From RGIG4079 sp045531405 (GTDB taxonomy: Bacteria; Bacteroidota; Bacteroidia; Bacteroidales; Muribaculaceae), in contig JAZSDX010000066.1 of assembly GCA_045531405.1 (NCBI GenBank), positions 1 through 64,000 on the forward strand: 64,000 nucleotides of DNA. The letters run 5' to 3'. The notes under the pieces are model-generated. The model had not been told where the DNA came from and did not search any database. It saw nothing but the letters and a program-made list of their open reading frames with translations. This document shows, piece after piece, positions 62,347 through 64,000 of the stretch. Both the position numbers and the translations under genes were made by a program. The stretch's first letter is position 1, and every line of letters begins with the position of its first letter.

Positions 62347-62973
62347 GTGAAGAATAGAATAAATACATCCTTGCGCAAATATATAGAGGAAAAGATTATT
62401 CCTCGTTATGATGAATTTGATGCAGGCCATCGTCGTGATCATGTGATGATGGTAATTGAGCAAAGTATAGATTTTGCTCAATATTATGATGTGGATATAA
62501 ATATGGTATATGTAATAGCGGCTTATCATGATGTTGGATTAATTGCCGGAAGAGAGTTGCATCATATAGTGTCGGGTGATATTGTTGTAAATGATGAAAG
62601 GTTGCTGCGTTGGTTTAGTAAAGAAAAAATAAAATGTATAGCAGAGGCAGTCGTTGATCATCGAGCATCAAATGAGGCAGAACCACGTTCTATATATGGA
62701 AAAATAGTGGCAGAAGCTGATAGGGTGATAGATTCAGAAATTATTGTGCGTCGCACAATTCAATATGGTTTGTCTCATTATCCACATTTGAATAAAGAAG
62801 AGCATTATAATCGTTTTGAGAAACATATGATGGAAAAGTATGCCGAAGGAGGATATCTTAAATTATGGATACCTCAATCGTCAAATGCAGAACGATTGCG
62901 TTTGTTTAGACAACAATTGAAAAGTCAGGAGAAAAGAAAACTTATGTTTGAAGAAGAATGGAATAAGTTGTAA
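62347..62973 (+). CDS. HD domain phosphohydrolase
   Basis: The protein has 208 residues from the GTG at 62347 (MKNRINTSLRKYIEEKII). A TTG at 62329 would overlap the upstream gene by 14 bases and add six residues; GTG is preferred as the commoner start. The metal site is typical of HD proteins: GHRRDHVMMV, AAYHDVGL, VVDHRAS and EADRVIDSE. It is a cytosolic phosphohydrolase, probably acting on a nucleotide, but its substrate is unknown. It ends two bases from the convergent folB gene. Confidence 0.87.
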   Translation: MKNRINTSLRKYIEEKIIPRYDEFDAGHRRDHVMMVIEQSIDFAQYYDVDINMVYVIAAYHDVGLIAGRELHHIVSGDIVVNDERLLRWFSKEKIKCIAEAVVDHRASNEAEPRSIYGKIVAEADRVIDSEIIVRRTIQYGLSHYPHLNKEEHYNRFEKHMMEKYAEGGYLKLWIPQSSNAERLRLFRQQLKSQEKRKLMFEEEWNKL

Positions 62974-62975
62974 AA

Positions 62976-63335
62976 CTACCATTCATAACCCACTGCTACC
63001 GATTCTACTTGTGTATTGGTTATTGGAGGGGATAGCTTGGCAATTTTGATTTTTCCTCCCTCGATTAAAGGATAGTTATTGAGCAGAGTAACTCTTATTC
63101 GCTCTATAACATTTTCTAACAAGTTTGAGGGTTTTGTCATTGCTTGTTTGATAATTTGTATAACGTCAGCATAGTTGATGGTGCCAGATATGTTATCGTT
63201 GACCATAGCATTGTTGATGGGATAATATAAGATTATGCTGACTTCAAAAGTGTTTCCAATGCGACCTTCTTGCTCATGTACTCCATGATGAGCAAATATG
63301 CGTAGTTTATTTATTTCGATATAACCTATTGTCAT
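62976..63335 (-). CDS. folB: Dihydroneopterin aldolase
   Basis: This 119-residue enzyme of folate synthesis cleaves 7,8-dihydroneopterin to 6-hydroxymethyl-dihydropterin and glycolaldehyde. Family signatures are IFAHHGVHEQEGRIGNTFEV near the start, NYADVIQIIK, LLENVIERI and KIKIAKLSPPI. It is 14 bp downstream of the RNase R gene and may be cotranscribed with it. Confidence 0.93.
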   Translation of the reverse strand: MTIGYIEINKLRIFAHHGVHEQEGRIGNTFEVSIILYYPINNAMVNDNISGTINYADVIQIIKQAMTKPSNLLENVIERIRVTLLNNYPLIEGGKIKIAKLSPPITNTQVESVAVGYEW

Positions 63336-63349
63336 GTTGAATGGGTGAG

Positions 63350-64000
63350 TTATTTGCGTTTACTTCTTTTGCCTTTGCCTCTATTTTTTGTCGTTGGATG
63401 AATTGCTTGTGTTGCTGAGATGTTTTTGCCTAATATGTCTTCATCGCGACGAGGATGTCGGTTGTCAACTATTGCAAAGTCGAGTTGTTTGCGTTCAAGG
63501 TTGGCTCGAGCAACTTGGATTGTGATATTATCGCCAAGACGATAACGAGTGTTGGTGTGACGACCAACAATGCAATAGTTTTTCTCGTCAAATTCATAAT
63601 AGTCATCTGTGAGGTCGCGAATGGGTACCATTCCTTCGCACTTATTACTATTAATCTCAACATATAGCCCCCATTCGGTAACTCCTGAAATTACGCCATC
63701 AAATACCTCCCCAAGGTGGTCGGCAAGAAATTCTACTTGTTTGTACTTGATAGATGCTCGTTCGGCATTGGCGGCAAGCTGTTCCATGCTTGACGAGTGC
63801 TTGCATTGTTCTTCAAGTTTGTCAATATTTACACTACGTCCACCATTGAGATATTTGTCAAGAAGTCGGTGTACCATCATGTCGGGATAGCGACGTATTG
63901 GAGAGGTGAAATGAGTGTAATATTCAAATCCCAAACCATAGTGCCCAACGTTTACAGTGGTGTATATCGCTTTAGCCATTGATCGGATGGCGAGTGTGGA
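63350..64000 (-). CDS. rnr: Ribonuclease R, C-terminal part (cut by the window end)
   Basis: The frame stays open to base 64000, so 216 residues of the C-terminus are seen and the start is outside. It covers the end of the RNB catalytic domain (YYTHFTSPIRRYPDMMVHRL), the S1 RNA-binding domain (EVFDGVISGVTEWGLYVEIN) and a basic tail rich in Lys and Arg (KNRGKGKRSKRK). RNase R is a processive 3'-5' exoribonuclease that degrades structured RNA. Confidence 0.93.
   Translation of the reverse strand, partial: STLAIRSMAKAIYTTVNVGHYGLGFEYYTHFTSPIRRYPDMMVHRLLDKYLNGGRSVNIDKLEEQCKHSSSMEQLAANAERASIKYKQVEFLADHLGEVFDGVISGVTEWGLYVEINSNKCEGMVPIRDLTDDYYEFDEKNYCIVGRHTNTRYRLGDNITIQVARANLERKQLDFAIVDNRHPRRDEDILGKNISATQAIHPTTKNRGKGKRSKRK

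Overview
The window is chromosomal DNA from a Bacteroidota bacterium, most likely of the order Bacteroidales. The evidence is consistent across it. Promoters have the form TTG/TTTG-N18-20-TAnnTTTG, ribosome binding sites are weak, and the DNA is AT-rich. There are BspA-type leucine-rich repeat proteins, C-terminal tails like those of type IX secretion (T9SS) cargo, a hybrid two-component regulator with an AraC output domain, and a Rho factor with a long disordered N-terminal half. The family cannot be fixed from the sequence. I see no insertion sequence, prophage, CRISPR array or rRNA.

Layout. 1-4.4 kb: two translationally coupled secreted proteins, a short T9SS-tailed one and a 1,181-residue beta-helix (Cthe_2159-like) protein, behind a promoter region with repeated TWGTTACTAT elements. 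4.4-5.5 kb: a guanine deaminase followed by a secreted paralogue that has lost all its zinc ligands. 5.5-10.9 kb (minus strand): housekeeping genes pheS, nth, a TRIC-like channel, a GtrA protein, ybaK, aroC and a radical SAM gene. 10.9-15.2 kb (plus): a DUF456 protein, tilS and rho. 15.2-37.5 kb (minus): a 22-kb run of ten genes for exported proteins. These are a T9SS-tailed 954-residue protein, an outer-membrane barrel, a 2,444-residue giant, a fibronectin-type protein, two lipoproteins, a DUF1573 protein, an unknown protein and two leucine-rich repeat proteins. 37.8-40.6 kb (plus): a divergent TPR-sensor hybrid histidine kinase/AraC regulator, separated from the cluster by a 21-bp direct repeat.

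40.7-43.9 kb: tRNA-Arg(TCT), dapA, a thioredoxin and an AspT/YidE-type transporter. 44.1-51.6 kb (plus): a five-gene MacAB-TolC-like export operon with a good sigma-54 promoter and an upstream inverted repeat, followed by the gene for a sigma-54-dependent response regulator. The probable partner kinase (51.7-53.0 kb, minus) sits in a separate operon with a phosphatase and a TamA/BamA-like outer-membrane lipoprotein. 56.1-60.0 kb (plus): a glycosyltransferase, then ruvX, def and ettA. 60.0-60.5 kb: no protein gene, but a promoter, a nested stem structure and a terminator that together look like a free-standing small RNA. 60.5-64.0 kb: a PD-(D/E)XK nuclease-like protein, a secreted unknown, an HD hydrolase, folB and the 3' part of an RNase R gene cut by the window edge.

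The most notable items are the 22-kb exported-protein locus with its divergent regulator, the self-contained sigma-54 circuit for the export pump, the candidate non-coding RNA at 60.2-60.5 kb, and the secreted zinc-less deaminase-fold protein.
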